NCBI GenBank assembly: GCA_963760125.1
Contig: CAVXBV010000008.1
Span: 230,896-294,895 of the forward strand
Length of the DNA: 64,000 nucleotides
Source of the DNA: RYN-111 sp963760125
GTDB lineage: Bacteria > Actinomycetota > Actinomycetes > Mycobacteriales > SCTD01
Direction: 5' to 3'
Of the stretch, positions 48,992 to 57,406 are shown piece by piece. The notes under the pieces were generated by a model. That model made no database searches. It saw only the letters and a list, made by a program, of their open reading frames with translations, and was not told the origin of the DNA. Both the position numbers and the translations under genes were made by a program. Numbering within the stretch: the first letter of the stretch is position 1; every line of letters starts with the position of its first letter.

Positions 48992-49154
48992 GTCCTCCGC
49001 TAACCGTCGTGTGCGAGTGGGATAGTGCGTGAGCAGGTTCGTGCTGGTGGATCCGGCTGGTGGACCCGAATGCAGGCCCCGACGTGCAGGCGTGTCTTCC
49101 CGAGCTGAGGGCTCCCGGGCAAGCAAAGGCACGCCGATCACAGGCCGACGTGTC

Positions 49155-49185
49155 ATCGTACGTCATGGCCTCGCGGGCCGTCCAA
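49155..49185 (-). promoter_or_regulatory. Probable promoter of the infA-rpmJ-rpsM operon
   Basis: Minus-strand TTGGAC (49180-49185) and TACGAT (49155-49160), spaced 19 bases. The -35 hexamer and first spacer bases lie at or just inside the 3' edge of the map gene region, leaving a leader of about 155 bases before infA. The remaining leader (48992-49150) shows no riboswitch I recognise. Confidence 0.5.
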
Positions 49186-49188
49186 CGG

Positions 49189-50007
49189 CTAGGTGCCCGC
49201 ACTGAGGTGGGATGCGCCACCATCGAAGGCCGTCAGGACCCACGGGCCCTCAGGCGTGACGGCGACCGTGTGCTCCCAGTGCGCGGCCTGGCGCCGGTCG
49301 GCGGTCACGACGGTCCAGTCGTCCTCGAGCAGGTCGGTCTCCGCGCCGCCGAGCGTCGCCATCGGCTCCAGGGCCAGGACGGTGCCGATCTCGAGGAGCA
49401 TGCCCTTGCCGGCTCCGTGCGGGGCCACGTTCGGCACGTACGGCGGTTCGTGCATCGACTGGCCGATGCCGTGGCCGGTGTAGTCCTCGAGCAGGCCGTA
49501 GCCGTGCGGGAGCACGACCGCCTCCACGGCTGCGCCGATGTCCGACAGCCGTCCCCCGGGCCGCATGGTCCGCACCGCGGCCCACAGGCTCTGCTGGGTC
49601 ACGTCGTTGAGCGCGAGCACCTCGGGGTCGCAGGCCCCGACGGGGACGGTCACCGCCGCGTCACCGTGCCAGCCGTGCACGATCGCCCCGAAGTCCACGG
49701 AGCACAGCTCGCCCTCCTGCAGCACGCGGTCACCGGGGATGCCGTGCACGACCTCGGCGCCGACCGACGCGCAGATGACGGCAGGGAAGCCCGGGTCGCC
49801 GTACCCCAGGAAACTGGAGGTCGCGTCGTGCGCCGCCAGGACGTCACGCGCGATCCGGTCGAGGGCGCTCGTCGTGACGCCCGGCGCGATGGCTTCGGTC
49901 ATGCGCTCCAGGGCCTCGGCGACCACCAGACCCGCGACGCGCATGAGCCGGACCTGCTCGGTGGTCTTGACCGTGACCCCGCGGGGGCGACGGTGACGCA
50001 GCCCCAC
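49189..50007 (-). CDS. map: Methionine aminopeptidase, type I
   Basis: Removes the initiator Met from nascent proteins. The 272-residue enzyme has the metal-binding residues in ELCSVDFGAIVHGWHGDAAVTV (Asp, Asp), TGHGIGQSMHEPP (His), EIGTVLALEPM (Glu) and DDWTVVTADRRQAAHWEHTVAV (Glu). It is a short type I form without an N-terminal SH3-binding extension. GTG 50007 shares one base with the adk stop (TAGTG). The order secY-adk-map is the standard end of the spc operon. Confidence 0.95.
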   Translation of the reverse strand: MGLRHRRPRGVTVKTTEQVRLMRVAGLVVAEALERMTEAIAPGVTTSALDRIARDVLAAHDATSSFLGYGDPGFPAVICASVGAEVVHGIPGDRVLQEGELCSVDFGAIVHGWHGDAAVTVPVGACDPEVLALNDVTQQSLWAAVRTMRPGGRLSDIGAAVEAVVLPHGYGLLEDYTGHGIGQSMHEPPYVPNVAPHGAGKGMLLEIGTVLALEPMATLGGAETDLLEDDWTVVTADRRQAAHWEHTVAVTPEGPWVLTAFDGGASHLSAGT

Positions 50008-50666
50008 TAGTCGTGGTTCATGGGACGCAGCGCGTCGATGGCGCGCTGCGTCACGTCGTCGACCGGGCCGGTCGCGTCGATCCCGACCAGCACCCCGCGG
50101 CCGGCGTAGTAGTTCACGAGCGGAGCCGTCTGCGCGTCGTACACGTCCAGGCGGTTGAGGACCGTCGCGGCCTGGTCGTCGTCACGCTGGTAGAGCTCAC
50201 CGTTGTCGATGTCGCAGACACCCTCGACGGCCGGCGGGTCGAAGTCGATGTGCCAGATGTGGTTGCACGTCCGGCAGGTGCGACGGCCCGAGAGCCGACG
50301 CACGACCTCGTCCTTCTCCACGACGAGCTCGAGCACGACGTCGAGCTTGCTGCCACCGATCTCGAGCAGCATGTCGTCGAGCACCTCAGCCTGCGGCACC
50401 GTGCGGGGGAACCCGTCCAGCAGGAAGCCGCTGGTGGCGTCGGGCTCAGCGAGCCGGTTGCGGACCATGTCGATGGTGACGTCGTCGGGAACGAGGTCGC
50501 CGCGGTCCATGTAGGCCTTCGCCTGCAGCCCGAGCGGTGTCCCCTGGCTGACGTTCGCGCGGAAGATGTCGCCCGTCGAGATCTTCGGGACGGACAGGTG
50601 CTCGGCGATGAACTGTGCCTGCGTGCCCTTGCCCGCTCCGGGAGGTCCGACCAGGACGAGCCTCAC
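50007..50666 (-). CDS. adk: Adenylate kinase (zinc-type LID)
   Basis: Balances AMP, ADP and ATP. The 219-residue product has P-loop GPPGAGKGTQ at 7-16, LDGFPRTVPQAEVL, and a long LID with CRTC...VCDID, the Cys3-Asp zinc-binding form. The LID is typical of long-form Gram-positive adenylate kinases. It is 22 bases after secY. Confidence 0.96.
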   Translation of the reverse strand: MRLVLVGPPGAGKGTQAQFIAEHLSVPKISTGDIFRANVSQGTPLGLQAKAYMDRGDLVPDDVTIDMVRNRLAEPDATSGFLLDGFPRTVPQAEVLDDMLLEIGGSKLDVVLELVVEKDEVVRRLSGRRTCRTCNHIWHIDFDPPAVEGVCDIDNGELYQRDDDQAATVLNRLDVYDAQTAPLVNYYAGRGVLVGIDATGPVDDVTQRAIDALRPMNHD

Positions 50667-50688
50667 GAGAAGGCGGCCTTGTGGGTCG

Positions 50689-51981
50689 TCACCGCAGGAA
50701 GCCCTCGTAGTTGCGCAGCATCAGCTGGCTCTCGATCTGCTTCACGGTCTCGAGGCCGACGCCGACCACGATGAGCACAGCGGTGCCACCGAACGGGATC
50801 TGGTTGGCCCCTGCCGTGAGGTTGAACAGCACCAGAGGGAGCACCGCGACCAGACCGAGGTAGAGCGCCCCGAAGCTCGTGATGCGACTCAGGATGTAGT
50901 CGAGGTACTCAGCGGTCGCGCGCCCTGGCCGGATGCCCGGCACGAAACCGCCGTACTTCTTCATGTTGTCGGCGACCTCGACCGGGTTGAACGTGATCGC
51001 GACGTAGAAGTAGGTGAAGAAGACGATGAGGCCGAAGTACAACGTCAGGTAGATCGGGTGGTCGCCGCGGATGAGGTAGCGGTCCACCAGCCGGACGAAC
51101 GTCGGATCGCTCCACACGTTGCGCAGCAGGCTCGGCAGGTACAGCAGCGAGCTGGCGAAGATGACGGGGATGACACCGGCTTGGTTGACCTTGAGCGGGA
51201 TGTACGTGCTGGTCCCGCCGTACATCCGCCGCCCGACCATCCGCTTGGCGTACTGCACGGGGATGCGGCGTTGCGCCTGTTCGACGAAGACGACCAGCGT
51301 GATGACCAGGAGGGCCAGCAGGAGGACGCCGGTCAGCTTGAAGGCGCCGTTCGGCTGGTTCAGCAGGTTGGCGCCCTGCGCGGGGATGCTGCTGATGATC
51401 GAGGTGAAGATCAGGACGGACATGCCGTTGCCCACGCCGCGGTCAGTGATGAGCTCACCGAGCCACATGATCACGGCGGTGCCGGCCGTGAGCGTGATGA
51501 CGAGGACGCTGACCCGCCACAGGGAGTCCTGCGGGATCAGCTTCTCCTGGCAGCTCGGGATGAGGTTGCCCGAGCGGGCGAGCGCCACGATGCCGGTCGA
51601 CTGCAGGATGGCCAACGCCACGGTGAGGTAGCGCGTGTACTGCGTCAGCTTCGCCTGGCCCGACTGCCCCTCCTGCTTCAGTGCCTCGAGGCGGGGGATC
51701 ACGACGATGAGCAGCTGCACGATGATCGAGCTCGTGATGTACGGCATGATCCCGAGCGCGAACACGCTCAGCCGAAGCAACGCGCCACCGCTGAACAGGT
51801 TGACCAGGCCGTAGACGCTGTCGTCCTTGACCGTGTCGAGGCAGGTCTGGATCGCGACGTACGAGACACCAGGACCCGGGACGACCGACCCGAGCCGGTA
51901 CACCCCGATGATCGCCAGCGTGAAGAGGATCTTCTTGCGCAGGTCGGGAACGCGGAAGGCCCGTCCGAAGGCGGTGAGCAC
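50689..51981 (-). CDS. secY: Protein translocase channel subunit SecY
   Basis: The ten-helix membrane channel of the general secretion pathway, 430 residues. Plug and early helices show SVVPGPGVSYVAIQ, helix 2 ALGIMPYITSSIIVQLL, and the C-terminal cytoplasmic loops GIRPGRATAEYLDYILSRI and QIESQLMLRNYEGFLR, which bind SecA. GTG 51981 is chosen because AGGAGG lies 4-5 bases upstream. SecY signal loading and adk/map follow in the same transcript. Confidence 0.96.
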   Translation of the reverse strand: MLTAFGRAFRVPDLRKKILFTLAIIGVYRLGSVVPGPGVSYVAIQTCLDTVKDDSVYGLVNLFSGGALLRLSVFALGIMPYITSSIIVQLLIVVIPRLEALKQEGQSGQAKLTQYTRYLTVALAILQSTGIVALARSGNLIPSCQEKLIPQDSLWRVSVLVITLTAGTAVIMWLGELITDRGVGNGMSVLIFTSIISSIPAQGANLLNQPNGAFKLTGVLLLALLVITLVVFVEQAQRRIPVQYAKRMVGRRMYGGTSTYIPLKVNQAGVIPVIFASSLLYLPSLLRNVWSDPTFVRLVDRYLIRGDHPIYLTLYFGLIVFFTYFYVAITFNPVEVADNMKKYGGFVPGIRPGRATAEYLDYILSRITSFGALYLGLVAVLPLVLFNLTAGANQIPFGGTAVLIVVGVGLETVKQIESQLMLRNYEGFLR

Positions 51982-52103
51982 GGATCCTCCTGGCATCCGA
52001 CCCGTGCAGGGGCCGGGTCGTGAGCGGCTGGGGCGCGACAGTGTTCGGCGGTACGGCGGCAGGAGCCGCCGACCGTGGTGCCTGGTGGGACTGTAACAGC
52101 CAC

Positions 52104-52140
52104 GGGCCGCCAGTCCCCTCCGAGGAAGGGGCGGCGGCCC
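52104..52140 (-). terminator. Hairpin between rplO and secY
   Basis: GGGCCGCC...CCCCT pairs with AGGGGCGGCGGCCC across an 8-base loop, with a small bulge. It starts 13 bases after the rplO stop. A second hairpin (CGGCGGC / GCCGCCG at 52054-52071) follows. SecY lies 170 bases downstream, so reduced readthrough is expected. Confidence 0.65.
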
Positions 52141-52152
52141 GCGGTGGACGTG

Positions 52153-52614
52153 CTACAGCTCGGTGGCGGAGCCGCCGGCTGAGGTGATCTTCTCCTTGGC
52201 GGACGCGGAGAACGCGTGCACCGTGACATCGAGCTTGACGGCGAGCTCCCCGCCACCGAGCACCTTGACCAGGCGGTTGTCCCGCACGAGGCCCTTGGCA
52301 ACGAGGTCGTCGACACCGATGGTGCCGCCCTCGGGGAAGCGCTCCACGACCTTGTCCAGGTTCACGACCTGGTACTCGACGCGGAAGCGGTTCTTGAAGC
52401 CCTTGAGCTTGGGCAGCCGCATGTGCAGCGGCATCTGCCCGCCCTCGAAGGCGACCGGGACCTGGTAACGGGCCTTGGTGCCCTTGGTGCCACGTCCGGC
52501 GGTCTTGCCCTTGCTGGCCTCACCACGTCCGACACGGGTCTTGGCGGTCTTCGCGCCAGGAGCCGGACGGAGGTGGTGCACCTTGAGGGGGCTGCCCCCT
52601 GTGGAGTTGCTCAT
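52153..52614 (-). CDS. rplO: 50S ribosomal protein uL15
   Basis: The 153-residue L15, with LKVHHLRPAPGAKTAKTRVGRGEASKGKTAGRGTKG, FEGGQMPLHMRLPKLKGFKN and a C-terminal LDVTVHAFSASAKEKI. It follows rpmD by 3 bases. The N-terminal STGGSP stretch is slightly longer than usual. Confidence 0.97.
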   Translation of the reverse strand: MSNSTGGSPLKVHHLRPAPGAKTAKTRVGRGEASKGKTAGRGTKGTKARYQVPVAFEGGQMPLHMRLPKLKGFKNRFRVEYQVVNLDKVVERFPEGGTIGVDDLVAKGLVRDNRLVKVLGGGELAVKLDVTVHAFSASAKEKITSAGGSATEL

Positions 52615-52617
52615 GAC

Positions 52618-52800
52618 TTACTCGACCTCCTCGACGGACACGAGGTGCGTGACCGTGTTGACCATCCCGCGGATCTCGGGACGGTCCTCCTTGACGACCG
52701 TGTCGTTGATCCGCTTCAAGCCGAGCGAGCGCAGGGTGTCGCGCTGGTTCTGCTTGCCGCCGATGCCGGACTTGGTCTGGGTGACCTTGAGACGACCCAT
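52618..52800 (-). CDS. rpmD: 50S ribosomal protein uL30
   Basis: The 60-residue L30: GRLKVTQTKSGIGGKQNQ, TLRSLGLKRINDTVV and GMVNTVTHLVSVEE. ATG 52800 begins 2 bases after the rpsE stop. It is too short for homology-free prediction but complete. Confidence 0.96.
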   Translation of the reverse strand: MGRLKVTQTKSGIGGKQNQRDTLRSLGLKRINDTVVKEDRPEIRGMVNTVTHLVSVEEVE

Positions 52801-52802
52801 GA

Positions 52803-53435
52803 TCAGCTCCCGACCGTGGGCGCCGCAGCTGCCGTCATGGCAGCAGCGCGGGCGCGCAGCATGGCGGCCGGGGCGACGTCCTCGAGGGGCAGCCCACGGC
52901 GCGCCGCGACCTCCTCGGGACGCATGAGGCCCTGCAGGGCCGCCACGGTCGCGTGGACGATGTTGATCGGGTTGGACGACCCGAGCGACTTGCTGAGCAC
53001 GTCGTGGATGCCCGCGCACTCGAGCACGGCGCGCACCGGACCACCGGCGATGACGCCGGTACCCGGGCTGGCCGGCTTGAGGAGCACGACACCGGCCGCG
53101 GCCTCGCCCTGGATCGGGTGGGGGATGGTGCCGCCGATCCGCGGGACGCGGAAGAAGTGCTTCTTGGCCTCCTCGATGCCCTTCGCGATCGCGGCGGGCA
53201 CCTCCTTGGCCTTGCCGTAGCCGACGCCGACCTGGCCGTCGCCGTCGCCCACGACCACGAGGGCGGTGAAGCTGAAGCGACGACCACCCTTCACGACCTT
53301 GGCGACGCGGTTGATGGCGACGACGCGCTCGAGGTGAGCGTTCTTGTCGGGAGCGGCGCCCCCGCGACCGCCACGACCGCCGTCACGCCCACCGGCCTGA
53401 CCGCCGGCTTGACCGCCGCGCTGCTGTCCGGGCAT
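52803..53435 (-). CDS. rpsE: 30S ribosomal protein uS5
   Basis: The 210-residue S5 with an extra N-terminal Gly/Arg/Gln-rich stretch (GGQAGGRDGGRGG) of about 28 residues before the core (HLERVVAINRVAKVVKGGRRFSFTALVVVGDG, KPASPGTGVIAGGPVRAVLE). The core residues for decoding fidelity are intact. Confidence 0.97.
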   Translation of the reverse strand: MPGQQRGGQAGGQAGGRDGGRGGRGGAAPDKNAHLERVVAINRVAKVVKGGRRFSFTALVVVGDGDGQVGVGYGKAKEVPAAIAKGIEEAKKHFFRVPRIGGTIPHPIQGEAAAGVVLLKPASPGTGVIAGGPVRAVLECAGIHDVLSKSLGSSNPINIVHATVAALQGLMRPEEVAARRGLPLEDVAPAAMLRARAAAMTAAAAPTVGS

Positions 53436-53478
53436 CAGACGTTCCTCATCTCAGTCTTGTTCATGACGTGGTGCCGCA

Positions 53479-53844
53479 TCAGAAGGTCAATCCGTTCTCG
53501 CGGGCGCTGTCGGCCAGGGCGGCGATGCGCCCGGCGTAGGCGTTGCCACCGCGGTCGAAGACGACGGTGTCGATGCCGGCGGCCTTGGCGCGCTCGGCGA
53601 CGAGGGCGCCGACCTTCTTGGCCTGGTCGGTCTTGTTGCCCTCGGCACCCCGGAGGGACTCGTCCAGGGTCGACGCGCTGGCCAACGTGTGGCCGGCGAG
53701 GTCGTCGACGACCTGCACGAAGATGTGACGCGAGGACCGCGTGACCACCAGACGGGGACGGGCGGGGGTGCCCGACACCTTCTTGCGGAGGCGGAAGTGG
53801 CGGCGGGCCTTGCCCAGGCGCCTGGTCGTGGAGATGTCAGCCAT
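53479..53844 (-). CDS. rplR: 50S ribosomal protein uL18
   Basis: The 121-residue L18, a 5S rRNA binder: RRHFRLRKKVSGTPARPRLVVTRSSRHIFVQVVDD and the end VFDRGGNAYAGRIAALADSARENGLTF. Its start shares one base with the rplF stop. Confidence 0.97.
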   Translation of the reverse strand: MADISTTRRLGKARRHFRLRKKVSGTPARPRLVVTRSSRHIFVQVVDDLAGHTLASASTLDESLRGAEGNKTDQAKKVGALVAERAKAAGIDTVVFDRGGNAYAGRIAALADSARENGLTF

Positions 53845-54383
53845 TACTTACCCGTCTTCCCGACCTTGAGCTTGATCTGCTCGCCCTCGTAGCGGACGCC
53901 CTTGCCCTTGTACGGGTCGGGCTTGCGGAGCTTGCGGATGTTGGCGGCCACTTCGCCGACCTTCTGCTTGTCGATGCCCTTGACGACGAACTTCGTCGGC
54001 GTCTGGACCTCGAAGGTGATGCCGTCCGGCGCCTGGACCGGCACCGGGTGGCTGTAGCCGAGCGCGAACTCGAGGTCGGAGCCCTTCGCGGCGACGCGGT
54101 ACCCGACGCCACGGATCTCCATGGCCTTGGCGTAGCCCTCGGTGACACCGAGGACCATGTTGTTGACCAGCGTGCGGGTCAGCCCGTGCAGGCTGCGGCT
54201 CGCGCGCTCGTCGTCCGGACGGGTCACCGCAAGGGTGCCGTCGTCGGACTTCTCGATCTTGATGGGCTCGCTGATCGTGTGCGACAGCGTTCCCTTGGGG
54301 CCCTTCACGGTGACCAGCTGGCCGTCGAGAGAGATCTCGACGCCGGAGGGCACGGGGATGGGCAGGCGGCCGATACGCGACAT
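53844..54383 (-). CDS. rplF: 50S ribosomal protein uL6
   Basis: The 179-residue L6 with its two homologous domains: MSRIGRLPIPVPSGVEI, VKGPKGTLSH, and LGYSHPVPVQAPDGI, IRKLRKPDPYKGKGVRYEGE. It is 12 bases after rpsH. Confidence 0.97.
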   Translation of the reverse strand: MSRIGRLPIPVPSGVEISLDGQLVTVKGPKGTLSHTISEPIKIEKSDDGTLAVTRPDDERASRSLHGLTRTLVNNMVLGVTEGYAKAMEIRGVGYRVAAKGSDLEFALGYSHPVPVQAPDGITFEVQTPTKFVVKGIDKQKVGEVAANIRKLRKPDPYKGKGVRYEGEQIKLKVGKTGK

Positions 54384-54395
54384 GGTTCGGACCTC

Positions 54396-54794
54396 CTAGT
54401 AGACGTAGGCGAGGACTTCCCCACCCACGCCCTTCTTGTTGGCCTGGCGGTCGGTCAGCAGACCGCTCGACGTCGAGATGATCGCGACGCCGAGCCCGCC
54501 GAGGACCTTGGGCAGGTTGCCCGCCTTCGCGTAGACGCGCAGGCCGGGCTTGGACACGCGGCGTACGCCGGCGATGGAGCGCTCGCGGTTGGGGCCGTAC
54601 TTGAGGTCGATGGTGAGGATCTTGCCCTTCTCACCGTCCTCGGTCTTCCAACCAGCGATGTAGCCCTCCTGCTGGAGGATCTCCGCGATGTGCGTCTTGA
54701 TCTTGCTGTGCGGCATGGTGACGGTGTCGTGGAACGCCGAGTTGGCGTTGCGCACGCGGGTCAGCATGTCCGCGATCGGGTCGGTCATGGTCAT
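54396..54794 (-). CDS. rpsH: 30S ribosomal protein uS8
   Basis: The 132-residue S8: MTDPIADMLTRVRNANSA, MPHSKIKTHIAEILQQEGYI and the RNA-binding end LGGLGVAIISTSSGLLTDRQANKKGVGGEVLAYVY. Two adjacent ATG codons (54794 and 54788) are possible starts. The rpsN gap upstream is 91 bases with a small CCTCGC/GCGAGG stem. Confidence 0.97.
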   Translation of the reverse strand: MTMTDPIADMLTRVRNANSAFHDTVTMPHSKIKTHIAEILQQEGYIAGWKTEDGEKGKILTIDLKYGPNRERSIAGVRRVSKPGLRVYAKAGNLPKVLGGLGVAIISTSSGLLTDRQANKKGVGGEVLAYVY

Positions 54795-54885
54795 GAGTGG
54801 CCTGTGGGCCTTTCCCGTCCCGGTTCCTCGCGGTGCGAGGCCTGTGACGAAGAGGGGTGGATGATCTGGAGGACGACGGAGTGCT

Positions 54886-55071
54886 CTACCAGGACGACTT
54901 GGTGATGCCCGGCAGCTCGCCGGCGTGCGCCATCTCGCGGAAGCAGATGCGGCACAGTCCGAACTTGCGCAGCACGGCCCGCGGGCGACCACAGCGGTTG
55001 CAGCGGGTGTAACCGCGGACCTGGAACTTGGGCTTCCGGTTCGCCTTCTCGACGAGCGCCTTCTTGGCCAT
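54886..55071 (-). CDS. rpsN: 30S ribosomal protein uS14, type Z
   Basis: The 61-residue zinc form of S14. Cys24, Cys27, Cys40 and Cys43 (RCNRCGRP, GLCRICFRE) bind zinc; the zinc-independent form used in starvation is not in this window. It follows rplE by 2 bases. Confidence 0.97.
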   Translation of the reverse strand: MAKKALVEKANRKPKFQVRGYTRCNRCGRPRAVLRKFGLCRICFREMAHAGELPGITKSSW

Positions 55072-55073
55072 GT

Positions 55074-55640
55074 CTACTGCTCCTTGAACGGGAAGCCGAG
55101 CGCCCGCAGGAGCGCGCGACCCTCGTCGTCGTTGGTGGCCGTGGTCACGACGGTGATGTCCATGCCGCGGGTGCGGTCGATCTTGTCGACGTCGATCTCG
55201 TGGAACATCGACTGCTCGTTGAGACCGAAGGTGTAGTTGCCGTTGCCGTCGAACTGCAGCGGCGACAGGCCGCGGAAGTCACGAATGCGCGGGAGGGCAA
55301 GCGTGACCAGCCGGTCCAGGAACTCCCACATCCGGTCGCCGCGGAGGGTGACCTTCGCGCCGATGGGCATCCCCTCGCGCAGCTTGAACTGCGCGATCGA
55401 CTTGGTCGCCCGGCGCAGCTGCGGCTTCTGGCCCGTGATGGCCGTCAGGTCGCGGAGCGCACCGTCGATGAGCTTGGAGTCCTTCGCGGCGTCGCCGACA
55501 CCCATGTTGACGACGACCTTCACGACGCCGGGGATCTGCATCGCGTTGGAGTAGGAGAACTGCTCGGTCAGCGCCGACTTGATCTCGCTGCGGTAGCGCG
55601 CCTTCAGGCGCGGCATCTCGTTCACGGTGGGGGCAGTCAT
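55074..55640 (-). CDS. rplE: 50S ribosomal protein uL5
   Basis: The 188-residue L5, a 5S rRNA binder: MQIPGVVKVVVNMGVGDAAKD, ITGQKPQLRRATKSIAQFKLREGMPIGAKVTLRG and YTFGLNEQSMFHEIDVDKIDRTRGMDI. ATG 55640 shares one base with the rplX stop (TGATG). Confidence 0.97.
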   Translation of the reverse strand: MTAPTVNEMPRLKARYRSEIKSALTEQFSYSNAMQIPGVVKVVVNMGVGDAAKDSKLIDGALRDLTAITGQKPQLRRATKSIAQFKLREGMPIGAKVTLRGDRMWEFLDRLVTLALPRIRDFRGLSPLQFDGNGNYTFGLNEQSMFHEIDVDKIDRTRGMDITVVTTATNDDEGRALLRALGFPFKEQ

Positions 55641-55981
55641 CAGATATCTCCGTCGCAGCGCTTGCAGACGCGCACGCTGTGGGTCTTGCCGTTGGCGTCC
55701 GCCTCGCTGCGGCGGTGACCGATCCGGCTGGGCTTGCCGCACGACGGGCAGACGACCTGCACGTTGCTGACATGGACGGGGGCTTCCTGGGTCACGATGC
55801 CGCCCTGCTGCGATCCGCGGGCCGACTGGGTGACCTTGGTGTGCCGCTTCACGCGGTTGACGCCCTCGACGAGGATGCGGCTGCTCTCGGGGTCAGCCTG
55901 CATGACCTTGCCCTTGACGCCCTTGTCCTTGCCGGCGACGACCTGAACGGTGTCGCCCTTCTTCACGAAGAGTCCGGCCAT
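55640..55981 (-). CDS. rplX: 50S ribosomal protein uL24
   Basis: The 113-residue L24 with the KOW motif near the start (KKGDTVQVVAGKDKGVKGKVMQADPE). A CPSCGKPSRIGH segment is kept, with Cys pairs that may bind zinc (CPSC and CKRC near the end). It is 2 bases after rplN. Confidence 0.96.
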   Translation of the reverse strand: MAGLFVKKGDTVQVVAGKDKGVKGKVMQADPESSRILVEGVNRVKRHTKVTQSARGSQQGGIVTQEAPVHVSNVQVVCPSCGKPSRIGHRRSEADANGKTHSVRVCKRCDGDI

Positions 55982-55983
55982 GG

Positions 55984-56352
55984 TTAGAGCACCTCCGGTG
56001 CGAGCGAGATGATCTTCATGAACCGCTTGTCGCGAAGCTCGCGACCCACCGGCCCGAAGATGCGGGTGCCTCGCGGGTCCCCGCCGTCCTTGATCAGGAC
56101 GGCGGCGTTCTCGTCGAAGCGGATGTACGAACCGTCCGGACGGCGTCGCTCCTTGATGGTGCGCACGATGACGGCCTTGACGACATCGCCCTTCTTGACG
56201 CCCGCACCGGGGATCGCGTCCTTCACGGTGCAGACGATGATGTCGCCGATGCCGGCGTAGCGACGTCCCGAGCCGCCGAGAACGCGGATGCAGAGGACTT
56301 CCTTCGCACCCGTGTTATCGGCGACGCGCAGTCGCGACTCCTGCTGGATCAC
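55984..56352 (-). CDS. rplN: 50S ribosomal protein uL14
   Basis: The 122-residue L14: IQQESRLRVADNTGAKEVLCIRVLGGSGRRYAGIGD and GTRIFGPVGRELRDKRFMKIISLAPEVL. GTG 56352 follows AAGGAG at 5 bases. The 118-base gap upstream, after rpsQ, is the largest inside the spc/S10 run and contains short inverted repeats near 56434-56457. Confidence 0.97.
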   Translation of the reverse strand: MIQQESRLRVADNTGAKEVLCIRVLGGSGRRYAGIGDIIVCTVKDAIPGAGVKKGDVVKAVIVRTIKERRRPDGSYIRFDENAAVLIKDGGDPRGTRIFGPVGRELRDKRFMKIISLAPEVL

Positions 56353-56470
56353 TTGAACTCCTTCGGATCCGGTTTCCACCTGGTCGGCAGACCTGGACCC
56401 ACTCGGTCCCGCCTCGCGGCGGGGCTGTTTGCTGACGAAGAGAGCGAGTGCTCGCTTCGGTCGGTGTCTC

Positions 56471-56767
56471 TTACTTGGCCTTCTCGAGGATCTCGACGAC
56501 GCGCCAGCGCTTGGTGGCCGACAGCGGACGGGTCTCCATGAGCAGGACCCGGTCGCCGACGCCACAGCTGTTCTGCTCGTCGTGCGCCTTGAGCTTGTTG
56601 GTGCGGCGCATCGTCTTCTTGTAGAGCGGGTGCTGGACCCGGTCCTCCACGGCGACGACGACGGTCTTGTTCATCTTGTCGCTGACCACCAGGCCCTCGC
56701 GGGTCTTGCGGAAGTTGCGCGGGTCGGTCGTGGTGTCGGTGCTCGTCACGTTCGTCTTCTCCGTCAT
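56471..56767 (-). CDS. rpsQ: 30S ribosomal protein uS17
   Basis: The 98-residue S17 with a Thr/Asp-rich N-terminal extension of about 18 residues before NFRKTREGLVVSDKMNKTVVVAVEDRVQHPLYKK. It overlaps rpmC by 4 bases (ATGA). Confidence 0.97.
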   Translation of the reverse strand: MTEKTNVTSTDTTTDPRNFRKTREGLVVSDKMNKTVVVAVEDRVQHPLYKKTMRRTNKLKAHDEQNSCGVGDRVLLMETRPLSATKRWRVVEILEKAK

Positions 56768-56988
56768 GCGGCACCGCCCGTTCGGACGATGCCGAGCTCG
56801 CGCTCACGCATCACGGTGTAGATGCGAGCGATGTCGCGCCGCACGGTCTGCAGGCGACGGTTGTTGTCCAGTTGGCCGGTGGCCACCTGGAAGCGGAGGT
56901 TGAACAGCTCCTCCTTGGCCTCGCGCAGGCTGACGACGAGCTCCTCGTCGCCCAGCTCACGCAGGTCGTTCGTTCGGCTGTCGGCCAT
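56764..56988 (-). CDS. rpmC: 50S ribosomal protein uL29
   Basis: The 74-residue L29: NDLRELGDEELVVSLREAKEELFNLRFQVATGQLDN and RRDIARIYTVMRERELGI, two long helices near the tunnel exit. ATG 56988 shares one base with the rplP stop. Confidence 0.96.
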   Translation of the reverse strand: MADSRTNDLRELGDEELVVSLREAKEELFNLRFQVATGQLDNNRRLQTVRRDIARIYTVMRERELGIVRTGGAA

Positions 56989-57404
56989 TACTGACCCTCC
57001 TCCCGGACGACGAAGCGGCACTTCATGGGCAGCTTGTGGATGGCACGACGCATGGCCTCACGGGCCAGCGGCTCGGGCGGACCCGCGAGCTCGAACAGGA
57101 TGCGCCCGGGCTTGACGTTGGCGACCCACCACTCGGGCGAGCCCTTGCCGGAGCCCATGCGGGTCTCGGCGGGCTTCTTGGTGAGCGGGCGGTCCGGGTA
57201 GATGTTGATCCAGACCTTTCCGCCACGCTTGATGTGGCGGGTCATCGCGATACGCGCGGCCTCGATCTGCCGGTTGGTCACGTACGCGGGCTCGAGAGCC
57301 TGGATGCCGTACGTGCCGAAGGTCATCTCGGTGCCGCCCTTGGCCGCGCCACTGCGGTCGGGGTGGTGCTGCTTGCGGTGCTTGACCCTGCGGGGGATCA
57401 ACAT
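56988..57404 (-). CDS. rplP: 50S ribosomal protein uL16
   Basis: The 138-residue L16: MLIPRRVKHRKQHHPDRSGAAKGGTEMTFGTYG and GSGKGSPEWWVANVKPGRILFELAG. It organises the A-site tRNA region. It starts 2 bases after rpsC. Confidence 0.97.
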   Translation of the reverse strand: MLIPRRVKHRKQHHPDRSGAAKGGTEMTFGTYGIQALEPAYVTNRQIEAARIAMTRHIKRGGKVWINIYPDRPLTKKPAETRMGSGKGSPEWWVANVKPGRILFELAGPPEPLAREAMRRAIHKLPMKCRFVVREEGQ

Positions 57405-57406
57405 GG